64,000 nucleotides of DNA from Streptomyces sp. NRRL S-87 (GCF_000719335.1 NZ_JOGB01000032.1:21247-85246), one strand, 5' to 3'; shown: positions 19,427 through 29,328, counted from the first letter of the stretch. Notes: generated by a model not told the origin, from the letters alone. Numbers and translations: made by a program.

Positions 19427-20656
19427 TCAGAGGCGGTGTGCGGAGCCGGCCGGGGTGGCGCCCCGGGTGTCGAGGAGCAACTGGGCCTTGACCGCGAGGC
19501 CTTGGAGGTCGTACGTGCGGTGGTGCTGGAGCAGGATCGTCAGGTCGGCGTTGGCGGCGGCCTCGTAGAGGGAGTCGGCCTTGGGCACCGGCCGGTCGCG
19601 GACGCGCCAGCCGGCCACGTACGGGTCGTGGTAGCTGATGAGCGCGCCGAGGTCGAGCAGCCGGGAGGCGATCTCGCGGGCCGGGGCGCCCTCCTGGTCG
19701 GCGAGGTCGGGCTTGTAGGTGACGCCCAGCAGCAGGATGCGCGCGCCGCGGGCGGACTTGCCGTGCTCGTTCAGCAGGGTGGTGCAGCGCTGGACGACGT
19801 ACTGCGGCATGCGGCCGTTGACCTCCTGCGCCAGGCCCGCCATGCGCAGCGGGGGGCCTGGGGTGCGGGTGGGCAGCGGCAGGTGGCCGGGGTCCACCGC
19901 GACGCCGTGGCCGCCGACGCCGGGGCCGGGCCGGAAGGCCTGGAAGCCGTACGGCTTGGTCTCGGCGCAGCGGATGACGTCCCACAGGTCGACCCCGAGG
20001 TCGTGGCAGAACACCGCCATCTCGTTGACCAGGGCGATGTTGACGTGCCGGTAGGTGGTCTCCAGCAGTTGCACCGTCTCGGCCTCGCGCAGACCGCGGG
20101 CCCGGACGACCTTGTCGGTGAGCCGGGCGTAGAAGGCCGCGGCGGACTCGGTGCAGGCGGGGGTGAGGCCGCCGATGACCTTGGGGGTGTTGGCGAGGGC
20201 GTGGGTGCGGTTGCCCGGGTCGTGGCGGCTGGGGGAGTAGGCGAGGTGGAAGTCCCGGCCGGCGCGCAGCCGGGAGCCGGCCTCCAGGATCGGGCGCAGG
20301 TAGTCCTCGGTGGCGCCGGGGTAGGCCGGGGACTCCAGGACGACGGTGGTGTGCGGGCGCAGCCGGGCGGCCAGGGCGCGGGCGGCCTCGCCGACGGCCG
20401 ACAGGTCGGGGGTGCGGTCGGCGCCGAGGGTGGTGGGTGCGCAGATGACGGCGGTGCGGACCCGGCCGAGTTCGGCCGGATCGGTGGCGACGCGGAAGCC
20501 GGCCGCCGACATCCGGCGGATCTCCGCGGCCGTGAGGGAGCTGTCCGTGGCGGGACCGGTGTCGTATCCGACGGTCTCGATCCCGGCGGCGACGGCGGCC
20601 TGGGCGAGCGGCAGGCCGAGGTGGCCGAGGCCGATGACGGCGAGATCTGCGGGCAT
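19427..20656 (-). CDS. Nucleotide-sugar dehydrogenase homologue lacking the catalytic cysteine (probable non-dehydrogenase)
   Basis: 409 residues. Overall fold of the UDP-glucose/UDP-GlcNAc/UDP-ManNAc 6-dehydrogenase family: N-terminal Rossmann VIGLGHLGLPLA, linker helix, C-terminal LLGVTYKPDLADQEGAPAREI. The residues that do the chemistry are changed. The catalytic Cys of GGHCxPVDP is Gly251 (GVGGHGVAVDP, codon GGC). The Lys and Asn of the KLxEN motif are Gln196 and Thr200 (VQLLETTYRHVNIA). The Glu of SPER is Ser143 (YSPSRHDPGN). Asp255 is kept. NAD and nucleotide-sugar binding may persist but four-electron oxidation should not. The gene lacks glycan biosynthesis neighbours. Sequence is otherwise intact, so this is not simple decay. 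Confidence 0.85.
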   Translation of the reverse strand: MPADLAVIGLGHLGLPLAQAAVAAGIETVGYDTGPATDSSLTAAEIRRMSAAGFRVATDPAELGRVRTAVICAPTTLGADRTPDLSAVGEAARALAARLRPHTTVVLESPAYPGATEDYLRPILEAGSRLRAGRDFHLAYSPSRHDPGNRTHALANTPKVIGGLTPACTESAAAFYARLTDKVVRARGLREAETVQLLETTYRHVNIALVNEMAVFCHDLGVDLWDVIRCAETKPYGFQAFRPGPGVGGHGVAVDPGHLPLPTRTPGPPLRMAGLAQEVNGRMPQYVVQRCTTLLNEHGKSARGARILLLGVTYKPDLADQEGAPAREIASRLLDLGALISYHDPYVAGWRVRDRPVPKADSLYEAAANADLTILLQHHRTYDLQGLAVKAQLLLDTRGATPAGSAHRL

Positions 20657-20840
20657 GGGGGTGGCCGTCCTTCCCTAACCGGAGGTGGCGGGACGCGCAA
20701 GTCCTGTGGACAGGGCGAGCTGGCGCTATGTCAGACTAGGCGTATATATGACCGATCTGCGGCATTGTGATGTGGCGGCCACCTTTGTGTTGTCCACAGC
20801 CGGTGGCCGGGTGGGGAGGACCCGGTCAGAATCGATGCGG

Positions 20841-20894
20841 CGGACACGGACGTCACGGACGGACACGGACGTACGGGCGTACGGACACGGACGT
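20841..20894. repeat. Three 13-bp direct repeats upstream of glpD
   Basis: CGGACACGGACGT at 20841-20853, 20860-20872 and 20882-20894, identical in all three, spaced 19 and 22 bases, ending 23 bases before the glpD start. Could be binding sites for a glycerol regulator or a local slippage product. Confidence 0.8.
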
Positions 20895-20917
20895 GGTGCG
20901 ACCGACGGGAGGCAGCG

Positions 20918-22624
20918 GTGAGGACAGCGACACTCGGACCCGCCCAGCGCACCGAGGACCTCGCTCGGATGGCCGAGCGGGAACTCGACGTGCTGGTGGT
21001 GGGCGCGGGCGTGGTGGGGGCCGGCACGGCGCTCGACGCGGTCACCAGAGGGCTCTCGACCGGCCTCGTCGAGGCACGGGACTGGGCCTCGGGCACCTCC
21101 AGCCGGTCCAGCAAGCTCATCCACGGCGGCCTGCGCTACCTGGAGATGCTCGACTTCGCGCTGGTCCGCGAGGCCCTCAAGGAGCGCGGCCTCCTCCTGG
21201 AGCGGCTGGCGCCCCACCTGGTCAAGCCCGTGCCGTTCCTGTACCCCCTCCAGCACCGGGGCTGGGAGCGGCTGTACGCGGGCTCCGGCGTGGCGCTGTA
21301 CGACGCCATGTCCGTCTCCAGCGGGCACGGCCGCGGACTGCCCGTCCACCGGCACCTCACCCGCCGCCGCGCCCTGCAGGTGGCCCCCTGCCTGCGCAAG
21401 GACGCCCTGGTGGGCGCGCTGCAGTACTACGACGCCCAGATGGACGACGCGCGGTACGTCGCGACGCTCGTGCGCACGGCCGCCGCGTACGGGGCGCTGG
21501 CCGCGAACCGGGCGCGGGTGACGGGCTTCCTGCGCGAGGGCGAGCGGGTGGTCGGCGCCCGGGTGCAGGACGTGGAGGCCGGTGGCGAGTACGAGATCCG
21601 GGCCAAGCAGATCGTCAACGCCACCGGGGTGTGGACGGACGACACCCAGGCGCTGATCGGGGAGCGCGGACAGTTCCACGTCCGGGCGAGCAAGGGCATC
21701 CATCTGGTCGTACCGAAGGACCGGATCCACTCCGGCACCGGGCTGATCCTGCGGACCGAGAAGTCCGTGCTGTTCGTCATCCCCTGGGGCCGCCACTGGA
21801 TCGTGGGCACCACCGACACCGACTGGGACCTGGACAAGGCCCACCCGGCCGCCTCCAGCGCCGACATCGACTACCTCCTGCAGCACGTCAACTCGGTGCT
21901 CGCCGTCCCGCTCACGCGCGAGGACGTCCAGGGCGTGTACGCCGGCCTGCGGCCGCTGCTGGCGGGCGAGTCGGACGCGACGAGCAAGCTGTCGCGCGAG
22001 CACACGGTCGCCCACCCGGCGCCGGGGCTGGTGGTGATCGCGGGCGGCAAGTACACGACGTACCGGGTGATGGCGAAGGACGCCGTGGACGAGGCGGTGC
22101 ACGGCCTCGACCAGCGGGTGGCGGCGTGCGTCACCGAGGACGTCCCGCTGGTGGGCGCCGAGGGCTACCGGGCCCTGTGGAACGCCCGGGCCCGGATCGC
22201 GGCCCGGGCGGGGCTGCACGTGGCCCGGGTCGAGCATCTCCTCAACCGGTACGGGGCCCTGACGGAGGAACTGCTCGAGATGATCGCGGATGATCCCGGA
22301 CTCGCGCAGCCGCTGGGCGGTGCGGACGACTACCTGCGCGCGGAGGTGGTCTACGCGGCCTCGCACGAAGGCGCGCGGCACCTGGACGACGTCCTGACCC
22401 GGCGGACCCGGATCTCGATCGAGACCTTCGACCGCGGGACGCGCAGCGCGCGGGAGTGCGCGGAGTTGATGGCACCGGTGCTGGGGTGGGACCAGGGGCA
22501 GGTGGACCGGGAGGTGGAGCACTACGAGAAGCGGGTGCAGGCGGAGCGGGAGTCGCAGCGCCAGCCGGACGACCAGACGGCCGATGCGGCGCGGCTCGGC
22601 GCGCCGGACATCGTCCCCCTGTAG
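20918..22624 (+). CDS. glpD: GlpD, FAD-dependent glycerol-3-phosphate dehydrogenase
   Basis: 568 residues from GTG 20918, with GGGAGG 8 bases upstream. Oxidises sn-glycerol 3-phosphate to dihydroxyacetone phosphate at the membrane, passing electrons to quinone. The FAD-binding motif VLVVGAGVVGAGTALDAV is followed by TSSRSSKLIHGGLRYLE, the family's FAD/substrate segment, then GLRPLLAG and VIAGGKYTTYRVMA. The C-terminal helical DAO_C domain (residues about 400-530) is complete. It is not in a glycerol kinase operon here. Three 13-bp repeats lie in its leader. Confidence 0.96.
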   Translation: MRTATLGPAQRTEDLARMAERELDVLVVGAGVVGAGTALDAVTRGLSTGLVEARDWASGTSSRSSKLIHGGLRYLEMLDFALVREALKERGLLLERLAPHLVKPVPFLYPLQHRGWERLYAGSGVALYDAMSVSSGHGRGLPVHRHLTRRRALQVAPCLRKDALVGALQYYDAQMDDARYVATLVRTAAAYGALAANRARVTGFLREGERVVGARVQDVEAGGEYEIRAKQIVNATGVWTDDTQALIGERGQFHVRASKGIHLVVPKDRIHSGTGLILRTEKSVLFVIPWGRHWIVGTTDTDWDLDKAHPAASSADIDYLLQHVNSVLAVPLTREDVQGVYAGLRPLLAGESDATSKLSREHTVAHPAPGLVVIAGGKYTTYRVMAKDAVDEAVHGLDQRVAACVTEDVPLVGAEGYRALWNARARIAARAGLHVARVEHLLNRYGALTEELLEMIADDPGLAQPLGGADDYLRAEVVYAASHEGARHLDDVLTRRTRISIETFDRGTRSARECAELMAPVLGWDQGQVDREVEHYEKRVQAERESQRQPDDQTADAARLGAPDIVPL

Positions 22625-22942
22625 TCCGGCTGTAGTACGGAGGGGGTGTCTTACGGTCGGTCAGGAGCGCGTGCCGCGGCCCTCGTGCTGCCCGGGTACG
22701 GGCACGACACGGGCCTCCGGAGCCCGGAACGCGGGGCATGGGAGCGGGATGTGACGTGAGGTGAACCAGGGGTAAGGGGTGCGCCATGGGTTGGCGGGAA
22801 CCGCGGACCCGGGACACCCGTCCGTGCCGGAGTGAGGAACAATAAGGTTCCTGCCGGGGCGGGTTGCCGAGCGCCCCGGAGACCACGCCGGGCCCCGCCG
22901 GGGGAGGCCCGGGAGCAGGCGGCACGATCGTTGAGGGGACGC
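22625..22942 (+). other. Intergenic region before the first kinase
   Basis: 318 bases with no gene. A small inverted repeat AGGAAC-N6-GTTCCT at 22835-22852 frames AATAAG and may be part of a promoter or operator. A run TTGAGGGGACGC immediately precedes the kinase start and supplies its ribosome binding site. Nothing else stands out. Confidence 0.6.
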
Positions 22943-25666
22943 ATGTCGAAGCCGGAGCACACCCAGGACTCCCTCGCGGGCGGTGCCGGCTCCGCCGGTG
23001 CGGCCCCCGAGGCGAAGCCGGCCCCGACGGAGACCGAACGTGCGGCGAAGCCGGCGTCGGCCGGGCCGGTGCGTTTCGCCAAGAGCGACGCCGTCAGGGC
23101 CGAGGCGGCCCGGGCCAAGGCCGAGCCGGTCGAGCCGGCAGCGCCCGCTGCGCCCGCCAGGGGCGGGGCCGAGGCCGACGCGGCCGCACCGGGCAGCACC
23201 GGGGCCGCGGAGGACGCGCCCGCCGGGGACGCGCCCGCCGGGGCCGAAGCCGCGAAGACGGAGCTCGCGAAGACGGAGCTCGCGAAGACGGAGCCCGTGA
23301 AGACGGAGCCTGCGAAGACGGAGCCCGCCAAGGCGGTCCCCGCCAAGGCGGAGCCGGCCAAGGCGGAGCCGGCCAAGGCCGAGGCGGCACCGGCCGAACC
23401 GGTCGCCGCGCCCACGAAGGCGGAGGCCACCCGCGTCGAGGCCACGAAGATCGACGCCACGAAGGTCGACGCCGTGAAGGACGAGCCGTCCCGGGCCCCG
23501 GAGGCCAAGGGCGGCGCGACCGACAGGGCGCCGCGCACCGGCCGCGGCTCGTCCGCCGCGGGCACGGCCGCCCGCAAGGCGCGCGAGCGGGGCGAGGGCG
23601 ACCTCGAAGGGCACCTGCTCGCCGGCCGCTACCGCCTGGAACGCGTCCTCGGCAAGGGCGGCATGGGCACGGTCTGGCGGGCCGTCGACGAGACCCTCGG
23701 CCGCACCGTCGCCATCAAGGAGCTCCGCTTCACCTCCGGGGTCGACGAGGACGAGAAGCGCCGCCTGGTCACCCGCACCCTGCGCGAGGCCAAGGCCATC
23801 GCCCGGATCCGCGGTACCGGAGCCGTCACCGTGTTCGACGTCGTCGACGACGACGGCCGCCCCTGGATCGTCATGGAGCTCATCGAGGGCGCCTCCCTCG
23901 CCGAAGTCATCCGCGAGAAGGGCACCCTGACGCCCCGCCGGGCCGCCGAGGTCGGACTCGCCGTGCTCGACGTGCTGCGCGCCGCGCACAGCCAGGGCAT
24001 CCTGCACCGCGACGTGAAGCCCTCCAACGTCCTCATCGCCGACACCGGCCGCGTCGTCCTCACGGACTTCGGCATCGCACAGGTCGAGGGCGACCCCTCG
24101 GTCACCTCCACCGGCATGCTCGTCGGCGCCCCCTCGTACATCTCGCCCGAGCGCGCCCGCGGCCAGAAGCCCGGCCCGCCCGCCGACATGTGGTCGCTGG
24201 GCGGCCTCCTCTACGCGGCCGTCGAGGGCACGCCCCCGTACGACAAGGGCTCCGCCCTGGCCACCCTCACCGCCGTGATGACCGAGCAGGTGGACCCGCC
24301 CAAGAACGCGGGCCCCCTCACCGACGTCATCTACGGCCTGCTGGTCAAGGACCCCGCGCACCGCCTCGACGACCAGGGCGCCCGCGCGCTGCTGAGCGCC
24401 GTCGTCGACATGCCCGAACCCGAGCCGGAGCCGCCGGCGGACGAGACCCGCGTGATCGCGCTGCCGCCCGTACCCGAGCTCGCCGACCTCGCGTCGGTCG
24501 CGGCGGCGCCCGCCACCGCGAAGCCCAAGGGGCGGCCGAAGGGCAAGCCCCAGGAGGGACCCGCGGCCGTCGCCCAGCCGACCGCCAAGGCGAAGGCCAA
24601 GGGCAAGGGCAAGGCAAAGGAGCGCCCGCAGGCCGTGCTCGCCGCTGCCGCTGCCGCTGCCGGGACCGCGGCCGCGCCCGCCGTACCGGGCACCCGCCAG
24701 GGCGCGGTGCAGCCGAAGGGCCAGGCCCAGGAGCCGGTCCAGCCCGCGTCCAAGCCGCGGCCGGTGGCCGCGCCGCTCACCGACGTGATGTCCCGCCAGA
24801 CGATCGCCCTCGCGATCGCTGCGGTGGTCGCCGCGCTGGCGCTCCTCGGCGGTGCGATCGTGTGGGCGATGAGCGGTGACGACGAGCCGCACGACAACAA
24901 GAACAACAGCAAGGGCCCGGGCTCGAGCGCCGCCCCCGCGACGGGCGGCACCGGCGGGACCCCCGCGACCGGCAAGCCCGGCACGGCCGCCGGCGGCACC
25001 GAGACCGGGACCGCCGGCAAGGGCGCGACCGCGGGCACGGGCACCGAGCAGAACGACGGCGGCGCCAACGGCACGAACGGCAACGGCGCGGGCGACGGCG
25101 GAGCGAACGGCGCTGCCGGGGCCAACGGCTCGAACGGGTCCAACGGGTCGGGCGGCACGGCCGGCAGCGCCGGCCAGGGCGGCACCGGCCCCGGCACCAT
25201 CGGCGCCCTGCCGGCCGGCTACGTCATGGTCACCGACGCCCACTTCCACTTCTCCATGGCCATGCCCTCGGACTTCAAGCGCAACGCCATAGCGGGCGAC
25301 GACTCCGGCGGGATATACAACCGCGACGGCGGCTACCCGCGCGTCCAGGTCGACTACAACGACAGCCCGAGCGACGACGCCCGCCTCGCCTGGGCCCAGC
25401 TCGCCGGCGCCGTGTCCAGCTCCAGCAACGGCTACAAGCTGCTCGGCCTCTCCGAGGTCGAGTACCGCGGCTACCCGACCGTCGCCGACTGGCAGTTCGA
25501 GCGCACCGAGAAGGGGCAGCGGGTCCGGGTCCTCAACCGCGGTTTCAAGGTGGACGCCACCCACGGCTACGCCATCATGATCACGTGCCCGGTGGACGGA
25601 TGGGACGGCGCGGAGTGCAAGACCCTGCGTGACACCGCGTTCGCCACCTTCAAGGTCCGCGACTGA
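22943..25666 (+). CDS. Membrane-anchored Ser/Thr protein kinase 1 of the cluster
   Basis: 907 residues from ATG 22943. Order of parts: Ala/Glu/Lys/Pro-rich N-terminal region (1-225) with AKTEP/AKAEP pentapeptide repeats at about 104-145; Hanks kinase domain (about 227-490) with GKGGMGTV glycine loop, AIKEL lysine, HRDVKPSN (Asp near 356), TDFGIA (Asp near 375) and SPERARG; basic Lys/Pro juxtamembrane region; transmembrane helix IALAIAAVVAALALLGGAIVW (about 620-642); Gly/Asn/Thr-rich linker; extracytoplasmic domain (about 755-907). All catalytic residues are present, so it should phosphorylate Ser/Thr. It is first of three related genes. The long N-terminal extension before a kinase domain is unusual for the family. 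Confidence 0.93.
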   Translation: MSKPEHTQDSLAGGAGSAGAAPEAKPAPTETERAAKPASAGPVRFAKSDAVRAEAARAKAEPVEPAAPAAPARGGAEADAAAPGSTGAAEDAPAGDAPAGAEAAKTELAKTELAKTEPVKTEPAKTEPAKAVPAKAEPAKAEPAKAEAAPAEPVAAPTKAEATRVEATKIDATKVDAVKDEPSRAPEAKGGATDRAPRTGRGSSAAGTAARKARERGEGDLEGHLLAGRYRLERVLGKGGMGTVWRAVDETLGRTVAIKELRFTSGVDEDEKRRLVTRTLREAKAIARIRGTGAVTVFDVVDDDGRPWIVMELIEGASLAEVIREKGTLTPRRAAEVGLAVLDVLRAAHSQGILHRDVKPSNVLIADTGRVVLTDFGIAQVEGDPSVTSTGMLVGAPSYISPERARGQKPGPPADMWSLGGLLYAAVEGTPPYDKGSALATLTAVMTEQVDPPKNAGPLTDVIYGLLVKDPAHRLDDQGARALLSAVVDMPEPEPEPPADETRVIALPPVPELADLASVAAAPATAKPKGRPKGKPQEGPAAVAQPTAKAKAKGKGKAKERPQAVLAAAAAAAGTAAAPAVPGTRQGAVQPKGQAQEPVQPASKPRPVAAPLTDVMSRQTIALAIAAVVAALALLGGAIVWAMSGDDEPHDNKNNSKGPGSSAAPATGGTGGTPATGKPGTAAGGTETGTAGKGATAGTGTEQNDGGANGTNGNGAGDGGANGAAGANGSNGSNGSGGTAGSAGQGGTGPGTIGALPAGYVMVTDAHFHFSMAMPSDFKRNAIAGDDSGGIYNRDGGYPRVQVDYNDSPSDDARLAWAQLAGAVSSSSNGYKLLGLSEVEYRGYPTVADWQFERTEKGQRVRVLNRGFKVDATHGYAIMITCPVDGWDGAECKTLRDTAFATFKVRD
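23253..23380 (+). repeat. Coding 15-bp tandem repeats in kinase 1
   Basis: About eight copies of a 15-base unit encoding AKTEP-like pentapeptides (GCGAAGACGGAGCYC, later GCCAAGGCGGAGCCG). Likely varies in copy number between strains. Confidence 0.85.
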
Positions 25667-25835
25667 CGTCAGGTCAGGCCCGCCCGGGCCGCCGGCCCGT
25701 CCCCGGCGGCCCGCCGACCGGCCAACTCCGTGGCCGATAAGGCGGCTGACCTCGCCCGACCCGGCGACGCGCGTGCGCCCCTCGACGTATCGTGAGGGAG
25801 CGGTGACGGGGGAACGGCACTAGGGGGTAAGGGTC

Positions 25836-28800
25836 GTGCAGGAGTACGCGGGCAGGGTGTTGGCCGACCGCTACCGCCTGCCGCTGCCACCCTCCGACGA
25901 GTACGACCTGGTCGAGACCCGCGCCTTCGACACCTACAGCGGCCAGGAAGTCCTGGTCAGGCAGGTGCCGTTGCCCGAGGTGGTGGACGCCGAGCTGCTC
26001 GACGGCGAGACGGCCGCCGACGGTCCGGCGCACACCGGCCACGGGCGGACGGCCACGCCCGCGCCCCGCGGCGGATCCGCCGGCGGCGCGACCCGGCGCC
26101 CCGTCGACCCCGTCGTGCGGCGGGCGCTGGAGGCGGCCCAGGCCGCGGCCCGGATCCCCGACCACCCGCGGCTGGACCAGGTCTTCGACGTCTTCGCCGA
26201 GGGCGGCTCGCTGTGGATAGTGAGCGAACTCGTCGTCGCCCGGCCGCTGGCGGCCCTGCTCGCGGACCGGCCGCTGAGCCCGTACCGCGCGGCGGAGGTG
26301 GCCGCCGACGTGCTCACCGCGCTGCGCGCGCTGCACGCGCACGGGTGGGTGCACCGGAACATCACGATGCGGACCGTGCTGGTCTGCGAGGACGGCCGCG
26401 TGGTCCTCACCGGCCTCGCCGCCGGCGCCGCGGAAGAGGCCCTGTGCGGCTACGACCCGGTCCCGCCCCCCGATCCGGACGGCGCCGCGCACGAGGGCTC
26501 CGGACCGGACCCGGGCCCCGCGGACCCGCCCGCCGGTCGTGCGACGACGCAGGCGCCCCGGCCCCGCTACGCGGACGAGCCCGGGCACCTGCCCTCCGCC
26601 ACGGCCGGCAGTGGCCGGCCGACGGCGAGCCCGGGCGCGGCCGACGAAGCGGTCCGCCGCGCCGCGGCGACCGGAGGGGCCGGCCGGCCCCCGCTCCCGG
26701 CCCCCGCCGACCCGGCGGGTGCGCCGGCGAGCACCGCGCCGCCGTACGCCGGCGGCCCCGCGGGCGCGGCCCCGCCCGGCGGCTCGGACCCGTCCGGTGC
26801 CGCCGCAGCGTACGGGGCGGGCCCGGCCGCGACCGGGGACCTGCAGGCCGCGCACCGGCCGCCGGTGGCACCCGGGTACGGGACGCCCGGCGGGGCCGAC
26901 CTCAAGGCCGCCGCCCGGGCCGGGGCCGTCGCCGCGTACCGGGCCGGGAGCCGGGCCGCCGTCACCCAGCGCCTCGCCGGGACCGAGCCCGTCCGCGCGC
27001 AGGGCTCCAACGTGCCCGAGGGGTACGCGTATCCGTACGGCGGCGGCCCGGACACCGCCCGTCCCCGCACCCCCGGAACCCCGGACGCCCTCGACGCCCC
27101 GGCCCGGCCCGCCCTGCCGAGCGGTGACGACGCCCTGCCGAGCGGTGCCGACGCCCCGCCGGACCCCGCCGCCTCCGGCCCGGCCGACGCCCTTCCGGGC
27201 GCTCCGACCCCCGCCGCCGCTCTTCCGGGCGCTCCGACCCCCGCCGCCGCCCCGCCGGACGGCTCGACCGGCGACGCCGCACCGGGCTCCGACGGCCGGG
27301 CCGCCACCTGGCACGGGGCCACGCCCCGGAACCATCCGCCCACCGGGGGCCGGCCCGCACTGCCGGCGCGGCCCCCGCTGCCCGAGGGCTACGCCCCCGC
27401 CGTCCCGGACGGGGCGGACCCCGCCCCGCAGCCACCGCACCCGGCCCACCCCGCCCCGGGCGCTCCCGCCCCGCAGGGCGGCACCCCGCGGGCTCCGCAC
27501 CACCCGGCCGCTCCGGTCCCGCACCACCCCGCCCCGCGAGCCCCGCACCACCCCGCCCCGCCGCCCGGCGGGCCGCAGCCCGGTGCCTCCCGGACCCCGG
27601 CGGTACCCGCCCGGCCCGGACCCGAGCGGTCCACGTCCGCCCCCCGGTCCCCGCAGCAGCCCGCGGGCCCCGTGCCGCCGTCCCCGCAAGGCGGTTGGGA
27701 CCGGCCCGGCGGGCCGGGCCGGGCCGGACGCGGCGGGCCCGGTACCCCGCTGGCCGCGGAGCGGGCGCGGCAGACCCGGATCCAGGTCGTCGGTGCCGTC
27801 ACCGAGCGGTGGGCCCCCGAACAGGCCCACCCCGTCCACGAGAACTGGCAGCTCGCCGCACCCGTCGGCCCGGCCACCGACCTGTGGGCCCTCGGCGCGC
27901 TGCTCTACCGCGCCGTCCAGGGCCACGCCCCCTACCCCGAGGACAGCGCCGCCGAACTGGTCGAGATGGTCTGCTCCGAGCCGCCCGCCTTCGCCGAGGA
28001 GTGCGGCCCGCTGCGCCCGGTGGTGGAGTCGCTGCTGCGCCAGGACCCCACCGAGCGCCCCGAGTTCGAGGAGCTCCGCGGCTGGCTCCGGTCGCTCGTA
28101 CGGTCGGCCCCCGAGCCGGACGGGGCCGGCCGGACCCTCCCCGAGCCGCCCCCGGACGCGGCCAGACTGCCCATCGTGCGCCGCCGCGGCGAGCTCGTGC
28201 GCCGGCGGCGCGCCGCGCGTGAGCGGGCGAAGCGCGAGCAGCAGCAGGCCAAGGCCCGGGCCCGGTCCGAGGCCCGGTCCGAGGCCCGGGAGGAGGCCCG
28301 GGCGGAGGTCCGGGAGGAGGCGCTGGCCAGGTCCCGGGCCCAGGAGGAGGCCCTGGCCCGGGCCGAGGCCGAGGTCCGCACGCACGCCCCACCGCCGTCC
28401 TCCGCGCGGCACGGCCGGCACCGCCAGCCGCCCCCGCCGAAGGCCAAGCGCCAGGCACGTCCCGCCGGTTCGAGCCGTCCGGCCGGACCGCGCGCGCCCG
28501 CGCGCGCCCCCGGGACCGGCCGGCCCGCCCGGGCGCTGGGCCGGACCCTGCTGCTGGTCGTACTCGTCGGGCTGGCCGGCTTCGTGGCGTACGCGATGGT
28601 GTTCATGCCGGAGGCCGAACCCACGGCCAAGGACATCGAGTCGCCGGGCCCCGCCCCGACCGCAACGGCCCCGTCGACCGCCGCGCCCACCACCCCGGGG
28701 CGCACCACGTCGCCCACCGCGTCTCCGTCCCGGTCCCCCGCGCGCCCCACCACCGCCCCCGCCACGGACGTCGGCCCCGGCTACACCCTCGACCGGGACC

Positions 28801-29225
28801 GCGAGGGCTTCCAGGTGGCCGTCCCGCAGGGTTGGCAGCGGCGCTCGCTCAACGACGCCGGCCAGGTCCGCTTCTCCGACGGTGACTACGAGCTGATCGT
28901 CGTGCCGGGCCGTGATCCGGCCTCCGGAGGCGCCGGCGACCCGCTCGGCTACCAGCGCGACAAGGAGCGGGAGCTGGAGCCCGTACGGACCAGCAGTTGG
29001 AGCACCCAGACCGGGGTCCGCGAGATCACCGTCGGTCAGCGCAAGACGGCCGAGGGGCAGTACACGTGGACCGACGGCAGCGGCCGCTCCGTGTACGTGC
29101 GCAACCGGGTCTACGTACTGTCCGGCCGGTATCACATCCTGATGGTCATCGGTCCGGATTCCGGACGCGACAAGGTCACCGAGATCTATGAGCACGCCAC
29201 TGCCAGTTACAAGTTCGCGCTCTAG
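25836..29225 (+). CDS. Membrane pseudokinase with a very long Pro/Ala-rich insertion, middle of the kinase cluster
   Basis: 1129 residues from GTG 25836. The N lobe lacks a glycine loop. The catalytic HRD is His173-Arg174-Asn175 (VHRNITMRTVL), so the catalytic Asp is Asn, and DFG is replaced by LTGLA (Gly193 at the Asp position). Both Mg and base functions are lost. About 430 residues of Pro/Ala/Gly/His-rich sequence then separate this from the rest of the C lobe, which resumes at ATDLWALGALLYRAVQG and ends DPTERPEFEEL. A charged Arg/Glu helix (about 795-850), a transmembrane helix LLLVVLVGLAGFVAYAMVFM (about 905-924) and an extracytoplasmic domain (about 985-1129) follow. It is flanked by two intact kinases with the same tail domain, suggesting a scaffold or regulator of them. 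Confidence 0.9.
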   Translation: MQEYAGRVLADRYRLPLPPSDEYDLVETRAFDTYSGQEVLVRQVPLPEVVDAELLDGETAADGPAHTGHGRTATPAPRGGSAGGATRRPVDPVVRRALEAAQAAARIPDHPRLDQVFDVFAEGGSLWIVSELVVARPLAALLADRPLSPYRAAEVAADVLTALRALHAHGWVHRNITMRTVLVCEDGRVVLTGLAAGAAEEALCGYDPVPPPDPDGAAHEGSGPDPGPADPPAGRATTQAPRPRYADEPGHLPSATAGSGRPTASPGAADEAVRRAAATGGAGRPPLPAPADPAGAPASTAPPYAGGPAGAAPPGGSDPSGAAAAYGAGPAATGDLQAAHRPPVAPGYGTPGGADLKAAARAGAVAAYRAGSRAAVTQRLAGTEPVRAQGSNVPEGYAYPYGGGPDTARPRTPGTPDALDAPARPALPSGDDALPSGADAPPDPAASGPADALPGAPTPAAALPGAPTPAAAPPDGSTGDAAPGSDGRAATWHGATPRNHPPTGGRPALPARPPLPEGYAPAVPDGADPAPQPPHPAHPAPGAPAPQGGTPRAPHHPAAPVPHHPAPRAPHHPAPPPGGPQPGASRTPAVPARPGPERSTSAPRSPQQPAGPVPPSPQGGWDRPGGPGRAGRGGPGTPLAAERARQTRIQVVGAVTERWAPEQAHPVHENWQLAAPVGPATDLWALGALLYRAVQGHAPYPEDSAAELVEMVCSEPPAFAEECGPLRPVVESLLRQDPTERPEFEELRGWLRSLVRSAPEPDGAGRTLPEPPPDAARLPIVRRRGELVRRRRAARERAKREQQQAKARARSEARSEAREEARAEVREEALARSRAQEEALARAEAEVRTHAPPPSSARHGRHRQPPPPKAKRQARPAGSSRPAGPRAPARAPGTGRPARALGRTLLLVVLVGLAGFVAYAMVFMPEAEPTAKDIESPGPAPTATAPSTAAPTTPGRTTSPTASPSRSPARPTTAPATDVGPGYTLDRDREGFQVAVPQGWQRRSLNDAGQVRFSDGDYELIVVPGRDPASGGAGDPLGYQRDKERELEPVRTSSWSTQTGVREITVGQRKTAEGQYTWTDGSGRSVYVRNRVYVLSGRYHILMVIGPDSGRDKVTEIYEHATASYKFAL

Positions 29226-29328
29226 CCCCACAGTTCCGTCACAGTGCGGTCTCACCGGGCCCTCGCGGTACACGGAGAGCTACTTCGCTCCGTAATCTTT
29301 CCCCGAAAGTACAGAGCGGCGGGATTTT

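Noticed and set aside
20767..22293. + strand frame overlapping glpD in another frame
   Set aside because: Arg/Pro/Gly shadow composition; glpD is complete in its own frame.
26340..26440. Frameshift explaining the missing kinase motifs in the middle kinase
   Set aside because: Flanking motifs read in one frame through HRN and LTGLA, and codon bias is normal, so the changes are real substitutions.
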